A DNA stretch of 14,331 nt from NCBI GenBank assembly GCA_018054005.1, contig JAGPKI010000028.1, forward strand, positions 1-14,331, written 5' to 3'. The notes below the pieces were generated by a model. It saw only the letters and a list, made by a program, of their open reading frames with translations. It was not told where the DNA came from and did no database searches. The stretch is from Caldisericia bacterium (GTDB taxonomy: Bacteria > Caldisericota > Caldisericia > UBA6126 > JAGPKI01). Made by a program: the position numbers and the translations under genes. Positions 13,985 to 14,331 of this stretch are shown here, in pieces; positions within the stretch are counted from its first letter, which is position 1, and each line of letters opens with the position of its first letter.

Positions 13985-14127
13985 ACCTCTCATGACTTTT
14001 CAGGCACAACATGAGGATTAAAATAATATTTTTAATCCTTTCATATGCCTTTCATATAACTAAACAATCTAAATAAATTCATAAATATAATCATATAATT
14101 TTGGAGTAATTATTTTCAGAGGAATTA
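13985..14127 (+). repeat. Intergenic repeat, copy C
   Basis: Third copy, in tandem with B. ACCTC start, CAGGCACAACATGAGGATTA, and the strongest hairpin of the set: AGGATTAAAA (14014-14023) pairs over ten bases with TTTTAATCCT (14030-14039) around TAATAT. Then ATATGCCTTTCATATAAC, TAAACAATCTAAAT, and the 3' block ATTTTGGAGTAATTATTTTC with AGAGGAATTA, nearly identical to copy B. It ends about 60 bases before the thioredoxin-reductase-like gene. Confidence 0.62.
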
Positions 14128-14186
14128 TTATTAATTAATTATTATTATCTGGAAAATTAGTTTAATATTAGTATAAATGTATAAGT

Positions 14187-14331
14187 ATGAGCAATAAGGT
14201 TTTAGATTGTGTTATAATTGGTGCTGGACCCGCTGGTGTTTCTGCATCTGTTTACGCTAAAAGATACAATTTAGATTTTGTATTACTTGAAAAAAATTTA
14301 TTACCTGGAGGGAAGGCATCAATACCAAATA
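14187..14331 (+). CDS. Thioredoxin-reductase-like FAD/NAD(P) oxidoreductase, N-terminal fragment
   Basis: 48 codons before the window edge. The start carries the FAD-binding fold: VIIGAGPAGVSASVYAKR, with GxGxxG, then a second strand ending in Glu (FVLLEK) and PGGKAS, the order seen in thioredoxin reductase (VIIGAGPAGLTAAIYAxR ... PGG). Such enzymes pass electrons from NADPH to thioredoxin, or to ferredoxin/flavodoxin-type partners. The CxxC and NAD(P) domain are beyond the edge, so trxB cannot be told from ferredoxin-NADP reductase or other relatives. The ATG has no clear ribosome binding site. A TATAAA at 14172-14177 could be a -10 box, which would make the message nearly leaderless. Confidence 0.85.
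   Translation, partial: MSNKVLDCVIIGAGPAGVSASVYAKRYNLDFVLLEKNLLPGGKASIPN

Overview
The window is a strongly AT-rich piece of a bacterial chromosome. TGA is used as a true stop (it ends rpsB, tsf, pyrH, frr, cdsA and folD), so the code is the standard bacterial one. TTG serves as a start codon at rpsB and probably hemW. Isoprenoids come from the MEP pathway (dxr). I cannot name the organism from the sequence. The YtxG/YtxH-like pair and two lipoproteins fit a Firmicutes-like or another deep-branching low-GC bacterium, but they do not settle it.

Layout. (1) Positions 1-5523, minus strand: one tightly packed operon, rpsB-tsf-pyrH-frr-uppS-cdsA-dxr. Every gene overlaps or abuts the next, and dxr runs off the left edge. 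A good promoter (5496-5523) and a folded leader of about 100 nt precede rpsB. The operon joins translation (S2, EF-Ts, ribosome recycling factor) with UMP kinase and with membrane and cell-wall lipid supply (undecaprenyl-PP synthase, CDP-diglyceride synthase, DXP reductoisomerase). (2) 5524-7343: a noncoding spacer, then a single-gene unit for a hexameric-type glutamate dehydrogenase on the plus strand, with its own promoter and a strong hairpin terminator. (3) 7344-7921: a noncoding spacer holding a decayed IS3-family end and several inverted repeats. (4) 7922-11485, minus strand: a second compact operon, rplM-rpsI-(degenerate prenyl-synthase-like gene)-folD-hemW, with a promoter at 11458-11485. 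(5) 11486-12222: a long noncoding spacer. (6) 12223-13779, plus strand: four small envelope genes, a DUF948/YtxG-like protein, a YtxH-like protein and two lipoproteins, with overlaps or very short gaps. (7) 13780-14331: spacer, then the start of a thioredoxin-reductase-like flavoprotein cut by the right edge.

The most unusual item is an undescribed-looking intergenic repeat of about 130-145 bp, present in three diverged copies in the same orientation (11923-12053, 13795-13932, 13985-14127). Each copy has a hairpin at the same place but with different arm sequences, and a better conserved 3' block. Other points worth a second look are the folded rpsB leader, a FolD with several replaced active-site residues, a prenyl-synthase-like protein lacking its Asp-rich motifs, and an unusual coenzyme-site sequence in the glutamate dehydrogenase.
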